From contig JAMFTA010000218.1 of assembly GCA_026225565.1 (NCBI GenBank), positions 1-37,550 on the forward strand: a stretch of 37,550 bases of DNA. Direction: 5' to 3'. This document shows, in pieces, positions 26,132-33,934 of the stretch; positions within the stretch are counted from its first letter, which is position 1; every line of letters starts with the position of its first letter. The notes under the pieces are model-generated. The model was not told the origin of the DNA. It saw nothing but the letters and a program-made list of their open reading frames with translations, and did no database searches. The DNA is from Caulobacter sp. (GTDB lineage: Bacteria; Pseudomonadota; Alphaproteobacteria; Caulobacterales; Caulobacteraceae). The position numbers and the translations under genes are program-made.

Positions 26132-26362
26132 CTATCGATTGTCTTCCAGGGTGATGGCGACGTCGGCGTTGGCGGATAGGCGCACGGTTCCGTTTTCAAT
26201 GTCGGCGATCAAGCCGCCATCGATGTAGTGGTGATGGTCATCGCTGGAGTCCTTTTTGGACAGCTTGATGCGCGTGCCGGCGACGTGGTCGACGGTGCCT
26301 ACATGTACGCCATCCGCGCCAATGACTTCGGCATGGGGTTTGATCTGAGTGAGGTCGGCCAT
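26132..26362 (-). CDS. Small DUF2171 protein
   Basis: This soluble 76-residue protein matches DUF2171: HAEVIGADGVHVGTVDHVAG, IKLSKKDSSDDHHHYIDGGLIADIE and VRLSANADVAITLEDN. The pattern is that of a PRC-barrel-like small beta domain. Members are widespread in alphaproteobacteria and often lie near stress genes, but have no proven function. A longer frame from 26536 exists, but the 76-residue form starts after GGAG at the right distance and contains the whole domain. Confidence 0.85.
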   Translation of the reverse strand: MADLTQIKPHAEVIGADGVHVGTVDHVAGTRIKLSKKDSSDDHHHYIDGGLIADIENGTVRLSANADVAITLEDNR

Positions 26363-26563
26363 GATGTCTCCGGGGTTAGGCATACTCAACGCCTGATCGG
26401 CGGTTCGGTGGCGTTGGGTCGCAGATAGCTTTGCGCCGGGCACAGGCTGGATCAAGCTTTCCTCGTGCGTAGGCGGCGTCGAAGCTGAGCAAGCGAGCGC
26501 CGTTCTCGCCAGGGCCGGTAACGGTTTGATGACCATGTTCGTTACCGATAACTAGAGCGTTAT

Positions 26564-26579
26564 AGGCCAAGCTTGGCCT
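26564..26579. promoter_or_regulatory. 16-bp perfect palindrome at the start of the LapG-like gene
   Basis: AGGCCAAGCTTGGCCT is perfectly self-complementary without a spacer and ends one base before the ATG at 26581. It occupies the place where a ribosome binding site would be, and no SD is seen. It overlaps a possible -10 element (TTATAG at 26560-26565). It could be an operator, or as RNA a small hairpin that hides the start region. Confidence 0.5.
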
Positions 26580-26580
26580 C

Positions 26581-27453
26581 ATGCAGTTTTCGCCCCATGC
26601 CCTGGCGCCCGCATCGAAATTAGCGATAAGCGTCATCGCGTGTGTGCTCATCGGTCTGGTCGGACAGGCCAGGGCGGAAGCGCCGCTCTCGTCCTTTATG
26701 CCTGTTGGGGCGCCCATGTTCGCGCCCAAGGGCTTCATAGAGTTTTGTGAACGACGGCCGGATCAATGCGATCTCGCGTCGAGCAGCGATCGCCGCACGC
26801 TGGAACGGATGATCAACCGTGCTGAGTGGGCTAACATTTTTCAGTTTCAGCCAAACGCGATAGGCGACGCCGGCCTCCCGTCCGATACGGCCGGCGAAGC
26901 GGCCCAAACCACCTTGTACGAAGGGGCCGCGCTGCTGAATGTGCTGATGACCCCAGCGCCGGCGGACGCCAACCCCGTACAGGAAGTAAGCGCCCCTCAG
27001 CCCGAAAATTCCCAGGAGGCGGCCAGCCCGACCGAGCCCCGCCTTATCGCCATGACCGAGGGCGCGTGGGACAACCTCAACCGGATCAACCGATCGATCA
27101 ACGCGCGCATCCATCCCATGAGCGATGAGCAGGCCTTTGGAGTCGTTGACTACTGGAGCCTTCCGTTAAGCGACGGACCGCGCCCGGTGGGCAACTGCAA
27201 GCACTACGTGCTGGAAAAGCGCAAAGCCTTGGTGGAGGCCGGCGCGCCGGCGAGCGCCCTCTCGATCGCCATCGTCCGTACTGACCGGGGCGAGGCTCAT
27301 GCGGTGCTGATCGTCGCCACCGACCGCGGCGACCTCGTGCTCGACAATCTGTCTCAAGAGATCAAGGGATGGCGCCAAGCCCCCTATGCCTGGCTCTCTC
27401 GCCAAGCGCCGGGGAGGTCCTTGGAGTGGGCGGCGGTGCCGGTGAACTTTTAG
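26581..27453 (+). CDS. Bacterial transglutaminase-like cysteine protease (LapG-like, C93)
   Basis: This exported 290-residue protein has a signal peptide (KLAISVIACVLIGLVGQARA). The catalytic triad of the BTLCP family (DUF920, peptidase C93) is visible: C206 in VGNCKHYVLEKR, H240 in GEAHAVLIVAT and D255 in LVLDNLSQEI. LapG, the best known member, cleaves the N-terminus of large surface adhesins in the periplasm and is held inactive by the c-di-GMP receptor LapD. No lapD or large adhesin gene lies in this window, so the substrate is open. A Gln/Pro/Glu-rich insert at about 115-155 separates an N-terminal part from the catalytic core. Expression may depend on the palindrome that touches its start codon. 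Confidence 0.88.
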   Translation: MQFSPHALAPASKLAISVIACVLIGLVGQARAEAPLSSFMPVGAPMFAPKGFIEFCERRPDQCDLASSSDRRTLERMINRAEWANIFQFQPNAIGDAGLPSDTAGEAAQTTLYEGAALLNVLMTPAPADANPVQEVSAPQPENSQEAASPTEPRLIAMTEGAWDNLNRINRSINARIHPMSDEQAFGVVDYWSLPLSDGPRPVGNCKHYVLEKRKALVEAGAPASALSIAIVRTDRGEAHAVLIVATDRGDLVLDNLSQEIKGWRQAPYAWLSRQAPGRSLEWAAVPVNF

Positions 27454-27454
27454 C

Positions 27455-27976
27455 TCAATCCACTGCGGCGATGCCGGGCAAGCCGCGATAGCGCCCTTGA
27501 AAATCCATGCCGTAGCCGACGATAAAGCGCCCCGGCGCTTCCCAAGCGACGAAGTCGCAAGGGGTCTTGCGTGGCTCGGGCCAGGGCTTGCGCGCAAAGA
27601 CGGTCGTCAAGACCTCCAGCGCTCCCGCCAGTTTTAAGAGCCGCACGGCCTCGTCCAAAGAGAACCCGGAATCCATCACGTCATCGATCACCAGCACCTG
27701 GCGGCCTTGCACGGGGCGCTGCAGGCCGGCGCGCAGAAGTATATCGCCGCTGGTGGTCCGCTCATCGCCATAGGAGGCCAGCCAGAGGGCGTCGAAATGC
27801 AGGTTGCGACCGTGACGGTATAGCGCCCGCATCAGGTCTGCGGCGAACCACATCCCGCCTGTGAGCAGACAGACAGCGACGGTGTCATCGGTGACGCAGG
27901 GCGCTATGCGGGCGGCGAGGCTGTCTATGCGCTCGCTAACCTCGGTTTCGGACAGCAGATGTTGCGGTTCGCCCAT
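27455..27976 (-). CDS. hpt: Hypoxanthine phosphoribosyltransferase-type enzyme
   Basis: This 173-residue cytoplasmic type I phosphoribosyltransferase has the PRPP-binding motif VLVIDDVMDSG (94-104), an early LLTGGMWFAADLMR loop, and the purine-contacting C-terminus IVGYGMDFQGRYRGLPGIAAVD, which is characteristic of Hpt/HPRT. It salvages hypoxanthine (and perhaps guanine) to nucleotides. It lies 27 bases after the zinc-ribbon gene on the same strand, probably one transcript. The convergent protease gene ends one base away, leaving no room for a terminator. Confidence 0.9.
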   Translation of the reverse strand: MGEPQHLLSETEVSERIDSLAARIAPCVTDDTVAVCLLTGGMWFAADLMRALYRHGRNLHFDALWLASYGDERTTSGDILLRAGLQRPVQGRQVLVIDDVMDSGFSLDEAVRLLKLAGALEVLTTVFARKPWPEPRKTPCDFVAWEAPGRFIVGYGMDFQGRYRGLPGIAAVD

Positions 27977-28003
27977 TCGGCCCTCAAGCCCGATCGGGCG
28001 CGG

Positions 28004-28900
28004 CTAGCGCGTCGTATCGACGTTCGCTGAACTGGGCAGAGCATAGGGCGAGTCGGCGGGCAATGGCTTGGCCGTCTGCGGCTGGATCGAGGCCGAAAGC
28101 TGGGGCGAGGGGGTGGCGGCCGATCCCCGTAGCGCCAGGGGCGCCGCGCCGCTGTTCGCCGAGGTTTTGGGCGTCGCTTTGGCGTCGATGCGGTTCACCT
28201 TGTCGAAGGCGAACTCCACGACGAAGGATGAACTCTCGGCCGGCGGATCGATGAAGTTGACGGCGAACGGCTTGGTGTCCCCTGGGGCGATCTGTATCGG
28301 CGGCGGCGCCGACACCGCGCTGATCAATCGTTTGCCCGTCTTGTCGTAGAGAACCACCCGCAGCGGCATGGAAGGTCTTGAACCGGTTTCGACGTTCCGT
28401 TCTATGCCGGTGACGGAGAGGGCGGCATGACCGTTCAACAAGTTGGGCTGACCCTGAACGGTTTCGAACACCAGGCCCGTGGGGTTCACCGGCATCTTGG
28501 CGAAGGCATAGGCGCTGGCCGCCTGCGGCCAAAGTCGCACGATGTCGACCCGAAACAGGGCGGCGGCGAGCACAAGTCCTACAAACCCCGTCCCAAGTCC
28601 GGCCCAGGCCACGCCGGCGACGACGGCCTCCCGGGTCTTTTTCTTTTCCATAGCCTCGGCGCGGAGCAGTCCAGGCAAGGGGGCGGTGCGCGGGGCGACG
28701 TCCGATTCGGCTGCGTCGACATCAGACGGCATCGAAAAGGCGGCTATCGCTGGGGCTGCAAGGCTGCCCGACTCTGCGGCGTCTTGCATGGCGCGCCATG
28801 TCACGCCGCAGCTCGCACAGCGCACCGTGCGGCCTTTTGGCCCAACGCGATCGTCGTCCACGAAATAGCGGCTGGCGCACTCTGGACAGGTCAGTATCAT
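28004..28900 (-). CDS. MJ0042-type zinc-ribbon membrane protein with DUF3426 domain
   Basis: This 298-residue protein begins with a zinc ribbon (C5-P-E-C8 and C28-A-S-C31) of the MJ0042 type, seen in many alphaproteobacteria at this place beside ftsE. A single membrane helix lies at about 92-115, followed by a beta-rich DUF3426-like domain (VLYDKTGKRL, APGDTKPFAVNF, VVEFAFD) presumably in the periplasm, and a Ser/Pro/Ala-rich tail. The function of the family is not established. It is divergent from ftsE across about 89 bases that should hold promoters for both. Confidence 0.84.
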   Translation of the reverse strand: MILTCPECASRYFVDDDRVGPKGRTVRCASCGVTWRAMQDAAESGSLAAPAIAAFSMPSDVDAAESDVAPRTAPLPGLLRAEAMEKKKTREAVVAGVAWAGLGTGFVGLVLAAALFRVDIVRLWPQAASAYAFAKMPVNPTGLVFETVQGQPNLLNGHAALSVTGIERNVETGSRPSMPLRVVLYDKTGKRLISAVSAPPPIQIAPGDTKPFAVNFIDPPAESSSFVVEFAFDKVNRIDAKATPKTSANSGAAPLALRGSAATPSPQLSASIQPQTAKPLPADSPYALPSSANVDTTR

Positions 28901-28989
28901 GGCCGACTTTTCACGGCTACGCGCCCGATCACGCCGGGTAGGCTGATTTGCGGGACCGAGTCCAGTTGGACCAGAGAAGCCGAACGAGG

Positions 28990-29721
28990 ATGACCAGACA
29001 CGGTGCTGACTTCGCTATGGCTGAACCGGCTTCCGCCGACACGCCGGTGGTGAGTTTCCAGGGTGTCGGCATGCGCTACGGGCGGGCGCCCGAGGTGCTG
29101 CGCGACATTGATCTCACCTTGACACAGGGCTCCTTCCATTTCCTTACCGGGCCGTCGGGGGCGGGTAAAAGCTCGTTGCTGAAACTGATCTATCTGGCCC
29201 ATCAACCGTCGCGGGGCCTGATCCGTCTGTTCGGCCAAGAGGCGGCGACGCTGCCCAGGGCCGCCCTGCCGGCGCTCCGTAGGCGCATGGGGGTGGTGTT
29301 TCAGGAGTATCGTCTGTTGGACCACCTCACCGTCTTCGACAACGCCGCCCTGCCGCTTCGGGTGGCCGGGGGACGGTTCGACGAGTATCGCCAGGACGTG
29401 ATCGAGCTCTTGGCCTGGGTCGGTCTCGGCCATAAGATTTCCGCCATGCCGGCCACTCTTTCCGGCGGTGAGAAGCAGCGGCTGGCGGTAGCGCGCGCCG
29501 TGGTCGGCAAGCCGGATCTGCTGCTGGTGGACGAACCCACGGGCAATGTGGATCAGGAGATGGGGCGGCGCATTCTGAGGCTGCTGAAGGAGCTGAACCG
29601 CATGGGCTCGACCGTGCTCGTCGCCAGCCACGACGTGGCCCTCGTCGAGGAATCGGGCTCGCCCATACTGACCTTGAAGGGCGGGCGCCTCGGCGGTCCG
29701 CAAGACGGGCCTTTACCGTGA
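28990..29721 (+). CDS. ftsE: Cell-division ABC ATPase FtsE
   Basis: FtsE is the cytoplasmic ATPase of the FtsEX complex, which controls septal peptidoglycan hydrolysis. The domain is complete: Walker A GPSGAGKSS (about 54-62), Q-loop FQEYRLLDHLTV, signature LSGGEKQR, Walker B LLLVDEPTGNVD and the H-loop ASHD. FtsE-specific wording is seen in VGMRYGRAPEVLRDI and QEYRLL. The start is uncertain: TTG 28948, ATG 28990 and ATG 29017 are all in frame and none has a clear SD; 28990 gives 243 residues, close to the family length. The stop overlaps the ftsX GTG. Confidence 0.93.
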   Translation: MTRHGADFAMAEPASADTPVVSFQGVGMRYGRAPEVLRDIDLTLTQGSFHFLTGPSGAGKSSLLKLIYLAHQPSRGLIRLFGQEAATLPRAALPALRRRMGVVFQEYRLLDHLTVFDNAALPLRVAGGRFDEYRQDVIELLAWVGLGHKISAMPATLSGGEKQRLAVARAVVGKPDLLLVDEPTGNVDQEMGRRILRLLKELNRMGSTVLVASHDVALVEESGSPILTLKGGRLGGPQDGPLP

Positions 29722-30617
29722 GCTTCGATCCACGGACGGCGGAGACGGCGATCGAGCGGCCGGCGCCCCTCTTTCCCCGGCAATTCCAACAGGATCGAAC
29801 CCTCGGCCTAGTCATTGGGGTGCTTTGTTTCCTGGCTTGTCTTTGCGCGGTCGCCGCCTTGGCGTCCGATCGTGCAGCCTCGGGCTGGCGGCGGGAGCTC
29901 GGCGCCTCCGCCACCGTTCAGGTCCGTCCCAAGGCGGGGGAGACCCCGTCGGAAGCCGCCGATCGAGCCGCAGAGGCTTTGGCCGGCGCCAAGGGCGTGG
30001 CGGAGGCTAGAGCCTTGGACCGCGAGGCGGCGGAAAGGCTTCTGGAGCCCTGGCTCGGCAAGGGCAACATCCCCGACGATCTGCCGCTCCCACGTCTTGT
30101 GGTGGTGGATCTGGATCGCCAGCATCCGGCGGACGCCGCCGCTCTCAACCAAGCCCTGTCCGCCGCGGGGGTGGACGCCAGCGTCGACGATCACGGGCGC
30201 TGGATCGCCGACGTTCGCCGCACGGGCGATATCGCTCGGGCGGCCGCCCTGGGCGCTCTGTTGCTGTTCGCCATGACGGCTGGGGCGGTGATCGCCTTCG
30301 CCACCCGCGCCACCTTGCAGACCCAGCGCGATGTGGTGGAAGTGTTGCACTTGGCGGGGGCGCAGGATCGATTCGTCGTCAAGCTGGTGCGCCGGCGATT
30401 CGCCATCCTGGCGGGGCAGGCCGGGTTATTCGGCGCAGCGACGGCCGCAGCCCTCGCCGCGCTCATGAAACTTTTCGGCGGCGAGAACGGCCTGACCCCG
30501 GTTCTGCCTCTGGCCTGGATCGATCTGCTTGCGGTTCTCCCTTGTCCCTTGCTGGCGGCGGCCGTCGCAGCCATTGCGGTTCGTCGCGCGGCCATGTCTA
30601 TTCTCAAGGCGGCGTAG
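29718..30617 (+). CDS. ftsX: Cell-division membrane protein FtsX
   Basis: FtsX is the 299-residue membrane partner of FtsE. It has a cytoplasmic start, TM1 (about 28-49), a periplasmic loop of about 120 residues that would contact a hydrolase activator, and three more helices (about 176-196, 230-250 and 262-290). The conserved juxtamembrane segment RDVVEVLHLAGAQDRFVVKLVRRRFAIL is typical of FtsX. The start is GTG 29718 within GTGA, overlapping the ftsE stop, so translation is coupled. Confidence 0.92.
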   Translation: MSFDPRTAETAIERPAPLFPRQFQQDRTLGLVIGVLCFLACLCAVAALASDRAASGWRRELGASATVQVRPKAGETPSEAADRAAEALAGAKGVAEARALDREAAERLLEPWLGKGNIPDDLPLPRLVVVDLDRQHPADAAALNQALSAAGVDASVDDHGRWIADVRRTGDIARAAALGALLLFAMTAGAVIAFATRATLQTQRDVVEVLHLAGAQDRFVVKLVRRRFAILAGQAGLFGAATAAALAALMKLFGGENGLTPVLPLAWIDLLAVLPCPLLAAAVAAIAVRRAAMSILKAA

Positions 30618-30638
30618 CGCGTTGGGTTGGAGATTCCC

Positions 30639-31280
30639 ATGAAGGGCTTGGCGTTCCTGCTTGTCCTGCTGCTGATCTGGGCCGCGGGCCTGGGCGCATT
30701 CGGCGCGCGGGTGGCCAATTCGACCCCGGCGGCCGATCCGCCCGCCGCCGATGGGGTGGTGGCCCTCACCGGCGCGTCGTCGCTTCGGATCGAAATGGCG
30801 GTGCAACTCCTCGAGCAGGGCCAGGGAAAAAGGCTGCTGGTCTCGGGGGTAAATCCCGACGTCACCCGTCCGGAGTTGCAGGCAGTGGCGCACGATTTCG
30901 GCCGCGCCTTCAACTGCTGCGTCGATCTTGGTTTTCGCGCCGCAAACACCCAGGGCAACGCCCGCGAAACCGCCAACTGGGTCGCCTATCACCACTATCG
31001 ATCGGTGATCGTGGTCACTTCGGACTACCATATCCCACGCGCCATGTTGGAGCTTCACGCCGCCATGCCTGGGGTGAAGCTTTATCCCTATCCTGTGGTG
31101 ACCGCGACGCTCGACGCCCGCCGGTGGTGGTCCACCACCGAAGGCGCCCGGCGGATGACCGTCGAGTACTGCAAGTTTCTGGTCATCCTCGGACGGGAAG
31201 GAATTGTGCGCCTGGGCGGCAAGCGGGAGACCCTCACTGCGCCGGCGGACAACGCCCTCAACCCCGCCAACGCCCAATGA
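30639..31280 (+). CDS. YdcF-family (DUF218) membrane-anchored protein
   Basis: This 213-residue protein has one N-terminal membrane helix (LAFLLVLLLIWAAGLGAFGA) and a DUF218 domain of the ElyC/SanA/YdcF group: VVALTGASSLRIEMAVQLL, KRLLVSGV, ANTQGNARETANWV, IVVTSDYHIPRAMLE and KLYPYPVV. Related proteins affect envelope integrity and lipid-linked precursor metabolism, but the reaction is not known. TTGGAGATTCCC before ATG 30639 provides a good SD. The gene follows ftsX by 21 bases and overlaps plsC by ATGA, so it belongs to the ftsE operon. Confidence 0.88.
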   Translation: MKGLAFLLVLLLIWAAGLGAFGARVANSTPAADPPAADGVVALTGASSLRIEMAVQLLEQGQGKRLLVSGVNPDVTRPELQAVAHDFGRAFNCCVDLGFRAANTQGNARETANWVAYHHYRSVIVVTSDYHIPRAMLELHAAMPGVKLYPYPVVTATLDARRWWSTTEGARRMTVEYCKFLVILGREGIVRLGGKRETLTAPADNALNPANAQ

Positions 31281-32032
31281 TGGAGACGCCACATCCCTCA
31301 ACGCCTAAGGTGACCGCTGAGATCTTTGCGCGGTCGATCGTCTTTAGCGGCTGGGTCTGGGGGCTCGGAGCCGTAATGGGCATCGTCTGCTTGCCGCTGC
31401 TGTTGGGATCGCGATCGACGACAATGCGAATCGCGAGACTATGGTCGCGGCTGGTGATCGCGGGGCTCGGCGTTATCGTCGGCGCGCGGATCGAGGTGCG
31501 GGGCAGGGAAAACCTGCCCCCGGGCGGGTGTCTGATCGCAGCCAAGCACCAGGGCGTGCTCGATTTCATTCCCCCCTTCGTCTATCTGGACGAGCCATGC
31601 TTCGTGCTCAAACAGGAACTGATGGTCATTCCAATCTTCGGCTGGTTCGCCACCAAGATGCGGATGATCGTCATCAACCGCGAGGGCGGCTCTAAAACCT
31701 TGCGGGCCATGGTCCACGCGGCGACCGACGCCCTGGCCGAGGGGCGTCAGATCATCATCTTCCCAGAGGGCACGCGAAAGACGCCGGGGGACGCCCCAGA
31801 CTACAAGCCCGGGGTGGCCGCCCTTTACCGCGAAATGAACCTGCCTTGCACGCCCCTAGCCACCAATTCGGGCAGCGTCTGGCCGGCCCATGGGTTCCTC
31901 CGTTTCCCCGGAAAGGTCGTGTTCGAAATTCTCCCCCCTATTCAATCCGGTCTGAAGCGCGCCACCTTCATGGCGCTGGTGGAAGACGCCATAGAGGAGG
32001 CGTCTACACGCCTGTTGAGTGAGCCGGATTGA
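31277..32032 (+). CDS. plsC: 1-acyl-sn-glycerol-3-phosphate acyltransferase (PlsC family)
   Basis: This 251-residue inner-membrane enzyme adds the second acyl chain to lysophosphatidate to form phosphatidic acid. An N-terminal hydrophobic segment (about 22-42) is followed by the catalytic H91-x4-D96 (KHQGVLD) and the glycerophosphate-binding FPEGTR (162-167). The reading frame is open far upstream to 30542, but that part is only the other frame of ftsX and ydcF; the true start is ATG 31277 (or 31280), overlapping the ydcF stop. The 3' end overlaps the convergent ChaC-type gene by 29 bases. Confidence 0.92.
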   Translation: MMETPHPSTPKVTAEIFARSIVFSGWVWGLGAVMGIVCLPLLLGSRSTTMRIARLWSRLVIAGLGVIVGARIEVRGRENLPPGGCLIAAKHQGVLDFIPPFVYLDEPCFVLKQELMVIPIFGWFATKMRMIVINREGGSKTLRAMVHAATDALAEGRQIIIFPEGTRKTPGDAPDYKPGVAALYREMNLPCTPLATNSGSVWPAHGFLRFPGKVVFEILPPIQSGLKRATFMALVEDAIEEASTRLLSEPD

Positions 32033-32585
32033 GCGCATCGCCTTCCTCCTGCCGCTCCACCCGTTCCAGCAACCGCTCCATCCCGCGATCGGGCGCGCCT
32101 TCGTTGCGCAGGTGCATGACCAGATCGCGCAAGTAGTCGACGTTTCGGCCCGAAAGACCGGTGGCGCCCGCGATCAGCCGAGCCTGTACATCGAGATCGA
32201 GCACGCCGGCCCATTGGGCGTGGGTTCGATTTGAAAGGAAGGTCAGGGCTTCGATCTTGCGCCCGTCGTCCAGGGTTGCGGCGACCCGCGCCTCCACATA
32301 GGTCTCAGTCGGCTGTTCGCGCTCACGCAAGTAGGCGTAGATCTGGGGCCAGGCGGCTTCGGCCACCCGATAGGCCGCGCCGACCGTGGTTCCTCCCCCG
32401 GCCAGACCAAGAACCAGCCCCTTGCGCTCGGGGGCGCCGCGGTGATGAACCGAATAGATGCAGAAGGCGCGTCGACGCCCATGCAGCACCGCGCGCCGCC
32501 GCTCCTGGTAGTCAAAACCAGGGCGCCACATCAAGGAGCCGTAGCCGAACACCCATCGTTCCGGAGCTTCCCCGTCGATCATCAT
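32004..32585 (-). CDS. ChaC-type gamma-glutamylcyclotransferase
   Basis: This 193-residue cytoplasmic enzyme is expected to split glutathione into 5-oxoproline and Cys-Gly. It opens with the diagnostic VFGYGSLMWRPGF (12-24), the loop that binds the gamma-glutamyl group, and has a candidate catalytic Glu in YLREREQPTETYVEARV (about E90). Length and pattern fit the glutathione-specific ChaC branch. The C-terminal helix is charged (GMERLLERVERQEEG). The last ten codons lie antisense to the end of plsC. Confidence 0.88.
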   Translation of the reverse strand: MMIDGEAPERWVFGYGSLMWRPGFDYQERRRAVLHGRRRAFCIYSVHHRGAPERKGLVLGLAGGGTTVGAAYRVAEAAWPQIYAYLREREQPTETYVEARVAATLDDGRKIEALTFLSNRTHAQWAGVLDLDVQARLIAGATGLSGRNVDYLRDLVMHLRNEGAPDRGMERLLERVERQEEGDALNPAHSTGV

Positions 32586-32667
32586 CGGGTGGTCTTAGAA
32601 CGCTCGACGGCGGGCGGCCAAGCCCAGAACTCTTGAAGGTCGCCTTAAGGAGAGGTTATGTCGCGCC

Positions 32668-33786
32668 ATGACCACCGTCCTCGCTTCCAACGCCCCTCTT
32701 CGCCCCCGGCCCAAGCCTGGCATCCTCGATATCGTGGCCTATGTGGGTGGAAAATCGAAGATCGATGGGATCGCCCATCCCCTGAAGCTTTCATCCAATG
32801 AGAACATTCTCGGGTGCAGCCCATCGGCCGCCGCCGCATTCGTAGAGACCGCGAGCCAACTGAACCTCTACCCCGATGGCCGCTCGAACCTGTTGCGCGC
32901 GGCTGTGGCCCAGCACTTCAAGCTGGAACCTGACCGTTTGATCTTCGGCTGCGGTTCGGACGAAATCTTCACCCTCCTCGCCCAGGTCTATTGCGAACCG
33001 GGCGACAACGTCGTGCAGGGTCAATACGGCTTTTTGGCCTACCGCATCGCTGCGCGGGGAGCGGGGGCCGCGGTGCGGTTCGCCCGAGAGCCCAATCTAC
33101 GCGTCGATGTGAATGCGGTGCTGGACGAGGTCGATGAGCGCACCCGGATCGTCTATATCGCCAACCCCGCCAACCCCACCGGCACATGGCTTTCCGGGGC
33201 CGAGATCCAGACGCTGCATGACCGGCTGCCGCCGAATGTCATCTTGGTCCTGGATGGCGCCTATGCCGAATTCGCCGAGGACGACGCCTACGACGACGGC
33301 ATCGCCCTGGCCCGCCGCTCGGAAAACGTGGTGGTCACGCGCACCTTCTCCAAGATCCATGGCTTGGCGGCTCTGCGGGTCGGCTGGGCCTATGGGCCCC
33401 TGGCGATCACCGAGGCGATGGAGCTGATCCGCGCGCCCTTCAACGTGAACCTTCCCGCCGAGGCGAGCGCCGTCGCCGCTTTAGGTGACGAAGACTTTGT
33501 CGAGCAATCTCTGGCGCTTATTCGACAATGGCGCCCGTGGTTGAGCCAGCAGCTGGGTGGGCTGGGCCTTGAAGTCTTTCCCTCGCAAGCCAACTTCGTG
33601 CTGGCGCGCTTTCCCGACGCTCCGGGCCGCACGGCGCGGGAAGCGGAAGCCTATCTGGCCTCGAAAGGCATCCTGGTTCGCGGCCTTTCCAACTATGGCT
33701 TGAGCGACAGCCTTAGGATCACGATCGGTCTTGAGGCGCATAATCGTGCAGTGGTTGAGGCCCTGGGCCCATTCATGAACCAGTAG
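32668..33786 (+). CDS. hisC: Histidinol-phosphate aminotransferase
   Basis: This 372-residue PLP-dependent class I/II aminotransferase is of the HisC type; it converts imidazole-acetol phosphate to histidinol phosphate. Marks are LKLSSNENILGCSP at the start, LYPDGRSNLLRAAVA, GCGSDEIFTLLAQVY, ANPANPTGTW, LDGAYAEFAEDD and the PLP lysine K229 in TFSKIHGLAALRVGWAYG. HisC homologues in alphaproteobacteria often act on aromatic amino acids as well. An inverted repeat (GGCCTG 33803-33808, CAGGCC 33815-33820) lies after the stop and could weakly terminate it. Confidence 0.92.
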   Translation: MTTVLASNAPLRPRPKPGILDIVAYVGGKSKIDGIAHPLKLSSNENILGCSPSAAAAFVETASQLNLYPDGRSNLLRAAVAQHFKLEPDRLIFGCGSDEIFTLLAQVYCEPGDNVVQGQYGFLAYRIAARGAGAAVRFAREPNLRVDVNAVLDEVDERTRIVYIANPANPTGTWLSGAEIQTLHDRLPPNVILVLDGAYAEFAEDDAYDDGIALARRSENVVVTRTFSKIHGLAALRVGWAYGPLAITEAMELIRAPFNVNLPAEASAVAALGDEDFVEQSLALIRQWRPWLSQQLGGLGLEVFPSQANFVLARFPDAPGRTAREAEAYLASKGILVRGLSNYGLSDSLRITIGLEAHNRAVVEALGPFMNQ

Positions 33787-33934
33787 ATAGACCTTCGCGG
33801 CGGGCCTGCTCGATCAGGCCACGAGATGTGAACCGCGCGTGCAGGAAGAGCGTTGGCCTTCGTTATGCACAGCTGCAGATCGTTGCGATGCGGCGCCCCA
33901 AGAGGGGACATTCATAACGTGAAGAGTTGAGTTC

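Noticed and set aside
30542-31276. N-terminal 245 codons of the 496-codon frame that contains plsC
   Set aside because: This part is an out-of-frame reading of ftsX and ydcF; the PlsC protein begins at the ATG that overlaps the ydcF stop.
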